From: Leisingera daeponensis
GTDB lineage: Bacteria > Pseudomonadota > Alphaproteobacteria > Rhodobacterales > Rhodobacteraceae
Reading direction: 5' to 3'
DNA length: 64,000 nt
Assembly: GCF_019801465.1 (NCBI RefSeq)
Contig: NZ_JAHVJA010000009.1
Span: forward strand, 1 to 64,000
A model generated the notes under the pieces. That model saw only the letters and a list, made by a program, of their open reading frames with translations. It ran no database searches and was not told where the DNA came from. The translations under genes were made by a program, and so were the position numbers. Below, piece after piece: positions 17,659 through 26,590 of the stretch. The first letter of the stretch is position 1; each line of letters starts with the position of its first letter.

Positions 17659-19197
17659 ATGTCACGCGAAAGGCGCAGCGGCGGACGCCGCGGCAAATCC
17701 ACCCGATCCGGCGGCAGTATCGAACAACTGCCCTGGCAACAGGTAAAGAACACCTATCCGGCGTTCGAGCTTTTGAAACCGGAGCAGGTGGACCAGCTGC
17801 ACGACACCTCGATGCGGATCCTGTCGGAGGCAGGCATCCGGGTGATGGGCGAGAACGTCATGGATCTCTTTGAAGATGCTGGCGCCATCGTCGACCGCGA
17901 CAGCAAGACCATCCGCATCGACGAGAGCATTGTCGCCGCGGCGCTGGAAACGGTGCCGTTTGAATTTACCCTGACCGCTCGCAACCGCGCCAAGCAGATC
18001 ACCCTGGGTGGCAATAACGTGACCTTCGGCCTGGTGGCCGGCCCGCCCAACGTGCACGACTGCATTAATGGGCGGCGGCAGGGCAACCTGACCGACTACC
18101 AGAACTTCATCAAGCTGGCGCATCACTTCAACGCCATCCACCTGATCGGCAACCAGGTGACCGCGCCGCTGGAGCTGCCCGCCAACAACCGCCATCTGGA
18201 CACCTACCAGGCCAATCTGACCTATTCGGATCTGACCTTTCACTGCTCCGCCATCGGCCACGGCCGGGCGCTGGACGGGATAAACATGATGGCGATCTCC
18301 CGCGGCCAGACGCCAGAGGAGATGAAGGGCGATCCGGGCGTGATCACTATAATCTCGGTGAACTCGCCGCGGCTGTTCGACGACGCGATGGGCGACGGGC
18401 TGATCGCTATGGCCGAATACGGCCAGCCGGTGACGGTGACGCCATTCACCCTGATGGGCGCAATGACCCCGGTGACCCTGCCCGCAGCCCTTGCCCAGCA
18501 GAACGCCGAGGCGCTGTTCGGCGTGGTGCTGACCCAGCTGGTGAACCCGGGCACCCCGGTGATGTACGGCTCCTTCACCTCCAACGTCGACATGCGCTCC
18601 GGCGCGCCGGCCTTTGGCACGCCGGAGAACGCCAAGGCCAATATCGCCGGTGGCCAACTGGCGCGGCGCTATGGCATCCCCTACCGGACCTCCAACGCCA
18701 ACGCCTCCAACGCGGTGGACCTGCAGGCGGCCTATGAAACCATGATGGCCACCTGGGGCGCGGTGCTGGGCGGCGCCAATATCGTCTATCACGCGGCCGG
18801 CTGGCTGGAGGGCGGTCTGACCGCGTCATATGAGAAATTCATCTTGGACGTGGAGATCATCCAGAACATGATCGAATTCCTGAAGCCGATAAAATTCGAC
18901 GCGGATGAGCTGGGTTTCGATGCCATCCAGTCAGTGCCCACCGGCGGCCATTTCTTTGGCGCCGAGCACACGATGGCGCGCTATGAGACCGCGTTCTACC
19001 GCCCGATGCTGTCGGACTGGCAGAATTACGAGAACTGGGAAGCGGCCGGCGCCAAGGACGCCCTGCAACGGGCCACCGGGATCTGGCAGCAGGCCCTGCG
19101 GGATTTCGAGGAACCGGCGATGGACCCGGCAATCCGCGAAGAGCTGGAGGCCTATGTGGCCAAGCGGAAGGAAGATATCGGTTCCGGCGAGCCTTGA
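17659..19197 (+). CDS. MttB-family (trimethylamine methyltransferase-like) protein without pyrrolysine
   Basis: A 512-residue MttB-superfamily protein. Conserved stretches include MYGSFTSNVDMRSGAPAFGTPE and the C-terminal GGHFFGAEHTMARYETAFYRPMLSD. The frame is open throughout, with no in-frame amber codon, so it is a non-pyrrolysine member. Characterised relatives of this kind (MtgB for glycine betaine, MtpB for proline betaine) move a methyl group from a quaternary amine to a corrinoid protein. No corrinoid protein or reactivase is in the window. The N-terminus is basic (RRSGGRRGKSTR) and probably disordered. GGAAAG precedes the ATG. It is probably co-transcribed with the MmgE/PrpD gene. 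The substrate is unknown. Confidence 0.88.
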   Translation: MSRERRSGGRRGKSTRSGGSIEQLPWQQVKNTYPAFELLKPEQVDQLHDTSMRILSEAGIRVMGENVMDLFEDAGAIVDRDSKTIRIDESIVAAALETVPFEFTLTARNRAKQITLGGNNVTFGLVAGPPNVHDCINGRRQGNLTDYQNFIKLAHHFNAIHLIGNQVTAPLELPANNRHLDTYQANLTYSDLTFHCSAIGHGRALDGINMMAISRGQTPEEMKGDPGVITIISVNSPRLFDDAMGDGLIAMAEYGQPVTVTPFTLMGAMTPVTLPAALAQQNAEALFGVVLTQLVNPGTPVMYGSFTSNVDMRSGAPAFGTPENAKANIAGGQLARRYGIPYRTSNANASNAVDLQAAYETMMATWGAVLGGANIVYHAAGWLEGGLTASYEKFILDVEIIQNMIEFLKPIKFDADELGFDAIQSVPTGGHFFGAEHTMARYETAFYRPMLSDWQNYENWEAAGAKDALQRATGIWQQALRDFEEPAMDPAIREELEAYVAKRKEDIGSGEP

Positions 19198-19227
19198 AGG
19201 AGTAGGAGCGAGTGGCCGGCCCGCCGT

Positions 19228-19309
19228 CCATTGGCCGCCCAGGCCAATGGCGCAGAATAATCGTGCGAGGGGCCAGCCCCTCGCGCCCCCCGGAGTATTT
19301 CCGCAAAGA
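19228..19309. repeat. Intergenic palindromes and CCCCGGAGTATTT element
   Basis: Two perfect stems: CCATTGGCC (19228-19236) with GGCCAATGG (19242-19250), and GCGAGGGGC (19265-19273) with GCCCCTCGC (19276-19284). The second runs straight into a CCCCCCGGAGTATTT stretch followed by an AAGAAGAAG-like purine run. From memory, G/C-rich stems followed by such a CGGAGTATTT stretch recur between genes in many Rhodobacteraceae genomes. It follows the MttB stop and may also help end that transcript. Confidence 0.5.
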
Positions 19310-19314
19310 AGAAG

Positions 19315-19344
19315 GAACCAGGGCGCATTTCGACGCCCTGGTTC
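19315..19344 (-). terminator. Terminator between convergent MttB and racemase-like genes
   Basis: GAACCAGGGCG (19315-19325) and CGCCCTGGTTC (19334-19344) form a perfect 11-bp stem with an 8-base loop. On the minus strand it follows the racemase-like gene by a few bases and is trailed by a T/C-rich run (CTTCTTCTTT); on the plus strand it is 118 bases after the MttB gene. It may serve both. Confidence 0.75.
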
Positions 19345-19350
19345 TTCACA

Positions 19351-20091
19351 TCAAAGACAGTCGAACAACCGGCCCGGCAGCGCGTCATGGCGCGGCAGGC
19401 CAAGTGCCCGCATCAGGCAGAACATCATCGCCTGGTTGGAGGTGACAACTGGCTTGCCTAAGCGCGCCTCGATCCGCTCCACCGCCTCAACCGCGCGCAG
19501 GTCAGTGCAGCTGAGAACGATGGCCTCTGCCTTCGGGTGGTCGGCCTGACAGGCGAGATCGAAGACGTCCTCCGGCGTCAGCTCGCCCTGGCCGTAGTTG
19601 CCCAGTTCTCGGCCTATATCGGCGCATTTAACCGTTTCGATGCCGTTGGCAGCCAGAAACGCCATCGCCTGGGTGTTAATTTCTCCCAGATAAGGCGAAG
19701 AGAAGCCCACTTTCGTTGCGCCAAGAGCCTTGATGCCCGCCACCAGCGAACCGGCGGCGGTGAGGGAGATGGCGCCGGAGCCTGCCTTGATCCGCGCCGC
19801 CAGGTCCGCGTCAAAGCCTGGCCCGTGAGTCAGCGTCGCCGAGGTACAGCCATAAAGCACCACGTCGGGCCGCACGCCCGAGATCATCCGGAGGTCATGG
19901 CTGATATCCGAGGCGCCAAGCCCCGCCATCTGGTCGGAACCGGGGATCTCGTCCACGTCATAGCCGCCCATGCGCTGGAAATGCACCGTGGTGTCCGGGC
20001 AGCGCATCAGCATCATGTCCGCCTCGAGGTTGGTGTTGGTGAAGGGCACCAGCACGCCGATTTTCGCGCGGGTGCGGGTTTCATGGGTCAT
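19351..20091 (-). CDS. Asp/Glu racemase-superfamily protein (maleate isomerase/AMDase-like)
   Basis: A 246-residue member of the Asp/Glu racemase superfamily. Two active-site cysteines occur at equivalent places in its two halves: one in YGCTSAT (about residue 81) and one in LSCTDLR (about 197), as in maleate cis-trans isomerase and arylmalonate decarboxylase. The family racemises or isomerises small carboxylates or hydantoins without cofactors. The ATG at 20091 overlaps the aminotransferase stop by four bases. As the last gene of a HyuA-HyuB-aminotransferase series, a hydantoin racemase-like role is attractive but unproven. Confidence 0.8.
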   Translation of the reverse strand: MTHETRTRAKIGVLVPFTNTNLEADMMLMRCPDTTVHFQRMGGYDVDEIPGSDQMAGLGASDISHDLRMISGVRPDVVLYGCTSATLTHGPGFDADLAARIKAGSGAISLTAAGSLVAGIKALGATKVGFSSPYLGEINTQAMAFLAANGIETVKCADIGRELGNYGQGELTPEDVFDLACQADHPKAEAIVLSCTDLRAVEAVERIEARLGKPVVTSNQAMMFCLMRALGLPRHDALPGRLFDCL

Positions 20092-21155
20092 TTGACAACT
20101 CCTTTCAGCACCGCCAGCGCCCGGTCCATCACCGGCTGGCTGCAAATGGTGGCGCGCAGGCAATCGCCCAAGCCATAACCGCCCATGCCGCGCATCAGCA
20201 GTTTTTGTTCCCGCAGCGCCGCATCCGCCGCCTGCGCCTGTTCGGGTGAGGCAAAGCGGATCAGCACAAAGTTGGTATGGCTCTGCGGCACCGTGAGCCC
20301 CAAAGCGCGGCAGCCTTCGGCAAAGCCGTCGCGGATGGCCGCCGCTTTGGCCACCACGTCCTGCATATGCACCTGGTCCCGCATCGCCGCCGCTGCCATC
20401 GCCTGCGACGGGATGGAGATATTGTTGGGGTTCAAGAGCTTGCGCACTTCCCCGGCGATCTCCGGCGGGAAGTACCCCCACCCTGCCCGCGCGCCCGCAA
20501 GGCCAAAGGCCTTGGAGAGAGTGCGCAGCACAACCGTATCGCCGCGCTCCGCCAGCGCGAAGATTTCGCCCGGATCGTTGTCCGCATCGGCAAACTCGGC
20601 ATAGGCCTGATCCACCACCAGCAGCACATCTGCCGGCAGGCCCGCGCGCAGCCGCAGGATTTCAGCGTTCGGTATCAGCGTCCCCGTCGGGTTGCCGGGG
20701 TTGCAGACGAAAACGATGCGGGTCTCAGAGGTGACGGCAGCGAGGATATCATCCACCGAAACCGTCAGCTCCCGCTCCCGCGCCTTGACGTAATCCGCTT
20801 GCACCTGCGCCGACGCAGACGCCACAAAGGCATAGCCGTAATCGGTGCCCAAGACCCGGTCCCCCGGCCCGGCAAAGGCGCGGATCAGGCAGCCGATCAG
20901 CTCCATCGACCCGGCCCCGCACAGCACCTTGACCGGGTCCAGACTGTGCACTTCGGCGACAGCTGCTCGCAGTTCCGGCCACTCCGGGTCCGGGTAGAGC
21001 GGCATCTGCTCCAGCACCGCCTTGCCCGCCGCAATCGCAGCCGGGCTGGCGGCAAAGGCGCTTTCGTTCTGGGCGAGGGAAATGACCCCCTCGCCACCCA
21101 GATCCGCCAAAGCATAAGGCGCCAGGGCGGCAACATGCGGGACCGCGCGGATCAT
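20088..21155 (-). CDS. Class I/II aminotransferase, histidinol-phosphate-aminotransferase-like
   Basis: A 355-residue fold-type I PLP enzyme. Lys215 in TLSKAFGLAGARAG is the Schiff-base lysine, CNPGNPTG (151-158) and VVDQAYAEF (180-188) carry the usual Asn and Asp/Tyr cofactor contacts. It resembles HisC in size and motifs. No other histidine gene is near, and four-base overlaps tie it to the HyuB gene before and the racemase-like gene after. It therefore probably transaminates an amino acid released in this catabolic pathway. Confidence 0.82.
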   Translation of the reverse strand: MIRAVPHVAALAPYALADLGGEGVISLAQNESAFAASPAAIAAGKAVLEQMPLYPDPEWPELRAAVAEVHSLDPVKVLCGAGSMELIGCLIRAFAGPGDRVLGTDYGYAFVASASAQVQADYVKARERELTVSVDDILAAVTSETRIVFVCNPGNPTGTLIPNAEILRLRAGLPADVLLVVDQAYAEFADADNDPGEIFALAERGDTVVLRTLSKAFGLAGARAGWGYFPPEIAGEVRKLLNPNNISIPSQAMAAAAMRDQVHMQDVVAKAAAIRDGFAEGCRALGLTVPQSHTNFVLIRFASPEQAQAADAALREQKLLMRGMGGYGLGDCLRATICSQPVMDRALAVLKGVVK

Positions 21156-22813
21156 TTGCCACCCCCATAGGCGCTTGCGCCTTCCTCAGTCACCAGCCCG
21201 CGTTTCAAATCCAGTGCCAGCGCTTCGGGGTCGCGCTCCGCCGGGTCGCCGAAACCGCCGCCGCCCGGGGTTTCAAAGATCAGGTAGTCGTCTGCCTCCA
21301 CCCGCAACTCGCCCTTGCCGGGGATGTCCTGTTCGCCATCGCGGAAGCGGATACGGCCCGGGGCGCCGGGCTGCCCCCCCATGCGGCCCAGTGCCGGGAA
21401 CTTCAGCCGTTCCACCGACAGGAACACGATGAAGGGGGCGCCGTTCGAGGCCGTCATCTCGATCCGCTGTCCCAGCCCGCCGCGGTATTTGCCTGCGCCA
21501 CCGCTGTCGGGCCGCAGCTCGCGGCGCCACATGATGACCGGGGCGACCGCCTCGGTGATTTCCACCTGGCTGCCATAGACCCCCGAAGGATAGGCCGTCG
21601 CCGACAGCCCGTCCGCATGGGGCCGCGCGCCGGTGCCGCCGTTGTGGACCGGCTCGATGGCAAACGCGCGGCCGCCGTCGCGGGCCACCTCCGGCGCGTG
21701 GCGCATCGGCAGGTCGAACATGCAGGACGCGCCCTCGGCCGGAACCTGATCCGGCAGCGCCTGATGCAGGCAGCCGAGCACCAGATCCGGCGTCACCTGC
21801 CCCAGCGTATGCCGCATTGCCACCGGCACCGGGCGCTGCGCGTTCAGAATGCAGCCCTTGGGGCCATCAACGGTGAACGGCTCCAAACTCCCGGCATTGT
21901 TCGGGATATCCGGCCCGACAATGCAGCGCAGGGCAAACACCGTGTAAGCGGTTGCATAGTTCAGCGGCACGTTGATGCCCTTGCCGGAACAGCCCGAGGT
22001 GCCGGTGAAATCCACATGCATGCCGTCCTTGGTGACGGTCAGCGCCGCGTGCAGCTCCAGCTCGTTCTCGTAGCCGTCCATCTTGAGCACGTTCTTGTAG
22101 ACGCCCTCCGGCACCTCCGCGATTGCCTCCAGCGTGCCGCGGCGGGAGGTCTCGATGATATAGGCGCCCAGAGCATCCAGATCATCTATGCCGAATTCCT
22201 CCATCATGCCGGTGAGCCGCTTCACCCCCGCTTCGCAGCAGGCGATCAGCGCATAGATGTCGCCCTCATTGGCGATGGGCTCGCGGCTGTTGGCGCGGAT
22301 GATATCCATCAAGAGCGCATTGGGCGCGCCCTCCTCCACCAGCTTGCAGGGCGGGATCAGCAGCCCCTCGTCATAGATGTCGGATCCTTCCGGCCCCATG
22401 CCGAGGCCGCCCAGGTCCACCAGATGCGAGGTGCAGGAGGTGAAGCCCACCACCTTGCCGTTCTTGAACGCAGGCATCATCAGCAGGAAATCGTTCAGAT
22501 GCCCTGACGCCAGCCAGGGATCGTTGGTCATGTAGATGTCGCCGGGCTTCATAACCTCCACCGGGAAGCGCTCGCGCAGGTGCATCACCGCCTCGGCCAT
22601 GGTGTTGATATGACCCGGCGTGCCGGTCACCGCCTGCGCCAGCATCCGGCCCTGCACGTCGAAGATGCCGGCCGAGATGTCGCCGCATTCGCGCACGATG
22701 GGCGAAAACGCCGCGCGGATCAGGGTCTGGCCCTGCTCCTCGACAACTGCCAGCAGGCGGTTCCACATGACTTGCAGGCGGGCGGGGGAAAGATCCTGTG
22801 ACAAAGCGGTCAT
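21152..22813 (-). CDS. hyuB: Hydantoinase/oxoprolinase family, subunit B
   Basis: A 553-residue HyuB-type subunit. Features of the family include ECGDISAGIFD near residue 40, DIYMTNDPWLASGHLNDFLL (about 92-111) and the Gly-rich end FETPGGGGFGDP. With HyuA it forms an ATP-dependent amidohydrolase acting on a cyclic amide (N-methylhydantoin, 5-oxoproline, caprolactam) or an acetone-carboxylase-like complex. Start and stop codons overlap those of the neighbours by four bases each, so HyuA, HyuB, aminotransferase and racemase-like protein are a coupled operon. The cyclic substrate is not determined; N-methylhydantoin would fit the N-methyl theme. Confidence 0.87.
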   Translation of the reverse strand: MTALSQDLSPARLQVMWNRLLAVVEEQGQTLIRAAFSPIVRECGDISAGIFDVQGRMLAQAVTGTPGHINTMAEAVMHLRERFPVEVMKPGDIYMTNDPWLASGHLNDFLLMMPAFKNGKVVGFTSCTSHLVDLGGLGMGPEGSDIYDEGLLIPPCKLVEEGAPNALLMDIIRANSREPIANEGDIYALIACCEAGVKRLTGMMEEFGIDDLDALGAYIIETSRRGTLEAIAEVPEGVYKNVLKMDGYENELELHAALTVTKDGMHVDFTGTSGCSGKGINVPLNYATAYTVFALRCIVGPDIPNNAGSLEPFTVDGPKGCILNAQRPVPVAMRHTLGQVTPDLVLGCLHQALPDQVPAEGASCMFDLPMRHAPEVARDGGRAFAIEPVHNGGTGARPHADGLSATAYPSGVYGSQVEITEAVAPVIMWRRELRPDSGGAGKYRGGLGQRIEMTASNGAPFIVFLSVERLKFPALGRMGGQPGAPGRIRFRDGEQDIPGKGELRVEADDYLIFETPGGGGFGDPAERDPEALALDLKRGLVTEEGASAYGGGK

Positions 22814-24912
22814 TGCGCAGCTCCTTTCTGATCCCGGATCAGGACAATGTTGCCAATTACGTCCGCATGGGCAGAGAAATCCGCCGAGACCAGCGTGGTG
22901 GTCTGGGGTTCCGTGATCAGCGCCGGGCCGCAGACGCGGTCGCCGGGTTTCAGGCTGTCACGCGGGACAAAACCGGCCTCTTTCTTTGTGCCGTCCACGT
23001 CGCAGGTGATCACGCGGAAGGCAGCGGGCGTGACTGTCTTCAGCTCCGGCGTCTCAGGCACCGCTGCCGCCTCGGCCTCCGGAGTCGCCACCCGCACCGC
23101 CCAGTTCAGGATCTCGATCTTCATGCCCGGCACCGGGCGCGAGAACTGCTTGGCGTACTCGGCCTCAAACGCCGCGGTCAGCGGGCCAAGGTCCTCCGAC
23201 GTCAGATCACGATCCGGCAGAGTGATCTCGATCTCATGCCCCTGCCCGCTGTAGCGCATGAAAGCGGTGCGCTGCACTTGCGTTTCGGCATCGCCCGCGC
23301 CCTGCGCCACCACCGATTGCGCCTCATCGGTCATCTGGGCGAACAGACAGTTGATGCTGCCCATATCCATGCTCTCCAGCAGCGAATAGCGCGAGCGCAC
23401 AATCTCGAACGACACCGGCGCAAACAGGAACCCGACGGCCGAGCCCACACCCGGGTTCGGCGGTATCACGATACGCGAAACGCCAGCTGAACGCGCCACC
23501 CGTGTCGCATGCAGCGGGCCGTTGCCGCCAAAGGCGATCATGGTGCGCGGGCCCAGGTCCTTGCCGGACTCCACCGCATGCATCCGCCCTGCGCTGGCCA
23601 TGCTCTCATCCACGATGCGGCTGACGCCATCCGCCGCGCCTGCCCCGTCCACCTCCAGCCTGCTGCCGATCACCCGCGCCAGAGCCTCCTTCGACGCCTC
23701 CGGGGCGATCCGGATATGCCCTTCTGCAAAGGTGTCCGGCACGATGTAGCCCAGGGTAATGTCACTGTCGGTCACCGTCGGCTCGGTGCCGCCACGCCCG
23801 AATGCCACTGGCCCGGGCTCAGAGCCTGCGGATTTCGGCCCCACGGTCAAACGCCCCAGCCGGTCCACCCCGGCAATAGAGCCGCCGCCGGCGCCAATCT
23901 CGATCATCTCGATTACCGGGATCCGCACCGGCATCCCCGACCCCCTGATGAACCGCGCAGCCCGGGCGATCTCGAACTGGCGCGAGGTCTGCGGCCGGGC
24001 ATTATCAATCAGGCAGAGCTTGGCGGTAGTGCCGCCGACGTCAAAGGACAGCACCTGCGCGAGTCCCGCCCGCGCGGCAATGCGCGCGGCCAGAATGGCG
24101 CCGCCGGCGGGTCCGCTTTCCACCAGCCGGATCGGGAACCGCGCCGCCGTCTGGATCGTGCACATGCCGCCGCCCGCGGTCATCATCAGGATCGGGCAGG
24201 TCACGCCCTCCGCCGCAAACCGCTCGGCAAAGCGCGCCAGATAGGTCTCCATCAGCGGCTGGATATAGGCGTTGGCCACCGTGGTGCAAAGCCGGTCGAA
24301 CTCCCGCGCCTCGGGGCTGACCTCGGAGGAGATCGAGACCGTCAGCCCGGGCCGCCGTTCCGCCAGGATATCGCGCAGCCGCCGCTCATGATCCGGGTTG
24401 GCATAGGCGTGCATCAGACAGACGGCCACGGCATCAGCGCCGCTGGTGTCCAGTTCCGCAATCAGCGCCTCAACCGCGCTGTCCTGCATCGGGATCAGCA
24501 TCCCGCCCTCTGCCGACATCCGTTCGCGGATGGTCAGCGCGCGTTCGCGCGGCACCAGCAGATCGGGCTTCTCCAGGTTGATGTCATACTGGGAATAGCG
24601 CCGCTCATAGGCGATCTCGAGGATATCCCGGAACCCCTCGGTGGTGACCGTCGCCACCGTCGCCCCGCGCCGCTCGATCAGCGCGTTGGTGGCCAGCGTG
24701 GTGCCGTGGATAAAGCCGGTTACCTCGCCCAGCGACCGGCCCGATTGCGCCATCACCCGCGCCGCGCCCTCCATCGCGCCGTCCGCCGGGTTCCGGTGGG
24801 TGGTCAGGGTCTTGGTAGAGGCCAGAATAGTGTCTTGCCCGGCCACCAGAACGGTGTCGGTGAATGTGCCGCCAATATCAATGGCAAGGCGCAGCGCCTG
24901 TGATGCTGTCAT
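22810..24912 (-). CDS. hyuA: Hydantoinase/oxoprolinase family, subunit A (ATPase)
   Basis: A 700-residue HyuA-type subunit with an actin/hexokinase-like ATPase fold. Phosphate-binding motifs are IDIGGTFTDTVL (12-23) and a second near SFDVGGTTAKLCL (about 290-302), with IEIGAGGGSI (about 341-350) between them. HGTTLATNALIER (about 69-81) is the family signature. It uses ATP to activate a lactam or imide for hydrolysis with HyuB. The ATG follows TTGGAATGACAT, where GGA can serve as a weak Shine-Dalgarno. It is the first gene of the four-gene overlapped series; 256 bases with strong secondary structure separate it from the upstream ALDH gene. Confidence 0.88.
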   Translation of the reverse strand: MTASQALRLAIDIGGTFTDTVLVAGQDTILASTKTLTTHRNPADGAMEGAARVMAQSGRSLGEVTGFIHGTTLATNALIERRGATVATVTTEGFRDILEIAYERRYSQYDINLEKPDLLVPRERALTIRERMSAEGGMLIPMQDSAVEALIAELDTSGADAVAVCLMHAYANPDHERRLRDILAERRPGLTVSISSEVSPEAREFDRLCTTVANAYIQPLMETYLARFAERFAAEGVTCPILMMTAGGGMCTIQTAARFPIRLVESGPAGGAILAARIAARAGLAQVLSFDVGGTTAKLCLIDNARPQTSRQFEIARAARFIRGSGMPVRIPVIEMIEIGAGGGSIAGVDRLGRLTVGPKSAGSEPGPVAFGRGGTEPTVTDSDITLGYIVPDTFAEGHIRIAPEASKEALARVIGSRLEVDGAGAADGVSRIVDESMASAGRMHAVESGKDLGPRTMIAFGGNGPLHATRVARSAGVSRIVIPPNPGVGSAVGFLFAPVSFEIVRSRYSLLESMDMGSINCLFAQMTDEAQSVVAQGAGDAETQVQRTAFMRYSGQGHEIEITLPDRDLTSEDLGPLTAAFEAEYAKQFSRPVPGMKIEILNWAVRVATPEAEAAAVPETPELKTVTPAAFRVITCDVDGTKKEAGFVPRDSLKPGDRVCGPALITEPQTTTLVSADFSAHADVIGNIVLIRDQKGAAQ

Positions 24913-24916
24913 ATGT

Positions 24917-25094
24917 CATTCCAAAGTCTGCCGTTGAGAAACCGTCGAAGCCCGCGAAGGGCGGCGGATCTCAGGCAGCGACCAGATCGCACCCGGTTGC
25001 GCGGCGGTCCATGCGTTTTGGAATGAATGCGTGTGTCATGCCCCCATCCTGAGCCGCTGCGGAGCGGCACGCTTGGCGGATTGCGACACACGCA
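24917..25094 (-). promoter_or_regulatory. Structured leader / promoter region of hyuA
   Basis: On the minus strand this precedes hyuA. TGCGTGTGTC (25028-25037) and GACACACGCA (25085-25094) make a perfect 10-bp stem enclosing an inner hairpin GCCGCT-GCGG-AGCGGC (25053-25068). Nearby, CATTCCAAA (24917-24925) and TTTGGAATG (25017-25025) are 9-bp inverted copies. The latter half-site also occurs in the LysR/MmgE-PrpD promoter. Together these suggest a folded 5-prime leader plus a regulator site. It matches no riboswitch class that I recognise. Confidence 0.45.
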
Positions 25095-25168
25095 AAGTCA
25101 GATAGCGGCATCACGCAGGCCGCAGGCGGCATCCCTCCCGGCAGTTCCCCGCCAGGAGGAAGGGCTTC

Positions 25169-26590
25169 TCAGCCGAAATGCAGGGTTTTGACTTCCTGGT
25201 AATCCTCCAGCCCCAGCATGCCGCCCTCGCGGCCATTGCCGGACTGTTTGTATCCGCCGAAGGGGGAGCCGTAGTTGAAGCCGCCGCCGTTGATATGCAC
25301 CGCGCCTGCGCGCAGGCGGGCGGCGACACGCTCGGCCCGTTCAGGGTCGCCGGTCTGCAGATAGGCCGCCAGGCCGTACGGCGTGTCATTGGCGATGCGG
25401 ATGGCGTCTTCCTCATTCTCAAACGGGATGATCACCAGCACCGGGCCAAAAATCTCCTGCTGGGCGATCGCCATGTCATTGGTCACATCGGCAAACACCG
25501 TCGGGCGCACATACCAGCCCTTGTCCAGCCCCTCGGGCCGGCCCAAACCGCCCGCCAGCAGGGTGGCACCCTCGCCGATGCCCTTCTGGATCATGCTCTG
25601 CACCCGGTCGAACTGGATGCGGTCGAACATCGGGCCGATGTGATCGCCTTCCTGCGACGGATCGCCCACGGCCTGACCCTCGGCTGCCGCCTTGGCGATC
25701 TGCAGCACCTGATCATAGCAGCTCCGCTCCACCAGCATCCGGGTCGGCGCGTCGCAGCTCTGGCCGGTGTTGTACATGCATTCCAGCACCGAGGCGGTGA
25801 CCTTCTCTTCAAGGTCAGCATCGGCAAACACCAGGTTCGGGGACTTTCCGCCCAGCTCCAGCGTCACCCGCTTGACGGTATCCGCAGCGTCCTTGGAGAC
25901 CGCGATGCCCGCCCGCGTTGACCCGGTGAAGGACATCATGTCCACGTCCGGGTGCCGCGACAGCCCCGCGCCAACCGTCGGGCCGTCGCCATGGATCAGG
26001 TTGAACACCCCTGCCGGATAACCCGCGTCATGGATCATCTGCGCATAAACGGCGGCGGACATCGGCGTGTGCTCCGACGGTTTCAGCACGCAGGTGGAGC
26101 CGGTCGCCAGGGCCGGCAGCACCTTGAGCGCGATCTGGTTCACCGGCCAGTTCCACGGCGTGATCAGGCCGCAGACCCCGATCGGCTCGCGCACCAGGAT
26201 GTCGCCGTTCGGCAGCGTCTCGCGCAGCTCCTGGGTTTTCAGCGCCTCCAGGATGCCCTCCAGATGCCCGATCCCCGAATCGGCCTGGGCATTGCGCGCC
26301 ATCGAAATCGGCGCCCCCATTTCGGCAGACATTGCCCGCGCCAATTCCTCGCGCCGGTCCTTGCTGATCTCCAGAAGCCGTTCCAGCAAAGCAATCCGCT
26401 CAACGCGGGAGGTCTGCGAAAAACTCTCAAAAGCCGCACGGGCCGCTGCAACCGCAGCGTTCACGTCATGCTCATCTCCCAGGATAATGGTCCCGATCCG
26501 CTCTTCCGTGGCCGGGTTCAGCACCGGGAATTCGCGGCTGGAATGCGGAATCACCCAGGCGCCGCCGATATAGAATTTTTGCAGGTCCAT
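25169..26590 (-). CDS. NAD(P)+-dependent aldehyde dehydrogenase
   Basis: A 473-residue ALDH. The catalytic residues are Cys279 (GQSCDAPTR) and Glu245 (ELGGKS), and Asn147 lies in TPWNWP. FTGSTRAG (221-228) is the cofactor-binding turn. It oxidises an aldehyde to the acid in the cytoplasm. The ATG at 26590 (MDLQKF) gives the normal ALDH length; upstream in-frame Met codons would add a non-homologous tail. It precedes hyuA on the same strand with 256 bases between, so co-transcription is uncertain. It may take an aldehyde or semialdehyde formed in the HyuAB pathway, but its specificity is unknown. Confidence 0.85.
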   Translation of the reverse strand: MDLQKFYIGGAWVIPHSSREFPVLNPATEERIGTIILGDEHDVNAAVAAARAAFESFSQTSRVERIALLERLLEISKDRREELARAMSAEMGAPISMARNAQADSGIGHLEGILEALKTQELRETLPNGDILVREPIGVCGLITPWNWPVNQIALKVLPALATGSTCVLKPSEHTPMSAAVYAQMIHDAGYPAGVFNLIHGDGPTVGAGLSRHPDVDMMSFTGSTRAGIAVSKDAADTVKRVTLELGGKSPNLVFADADLEEKVTASVLECMYNTGQSCDAPTRMLVERSCYDQVLQIAKAAAEGQAVGDPSQEGDHIGPMFDRIQFDRVQSMIQKGIGEGATLLAGGLGRPEGLDKGWYVRPTVFADVTNDMAIAQQEIFGPVLVIIPFENEEDAIRIANDTPYGLAAYLQTGDPERAERVAARLRAGAVHINGGGFNYGSPFGGYKQSGNGREGGMLGLEDYQEVKTLHFG

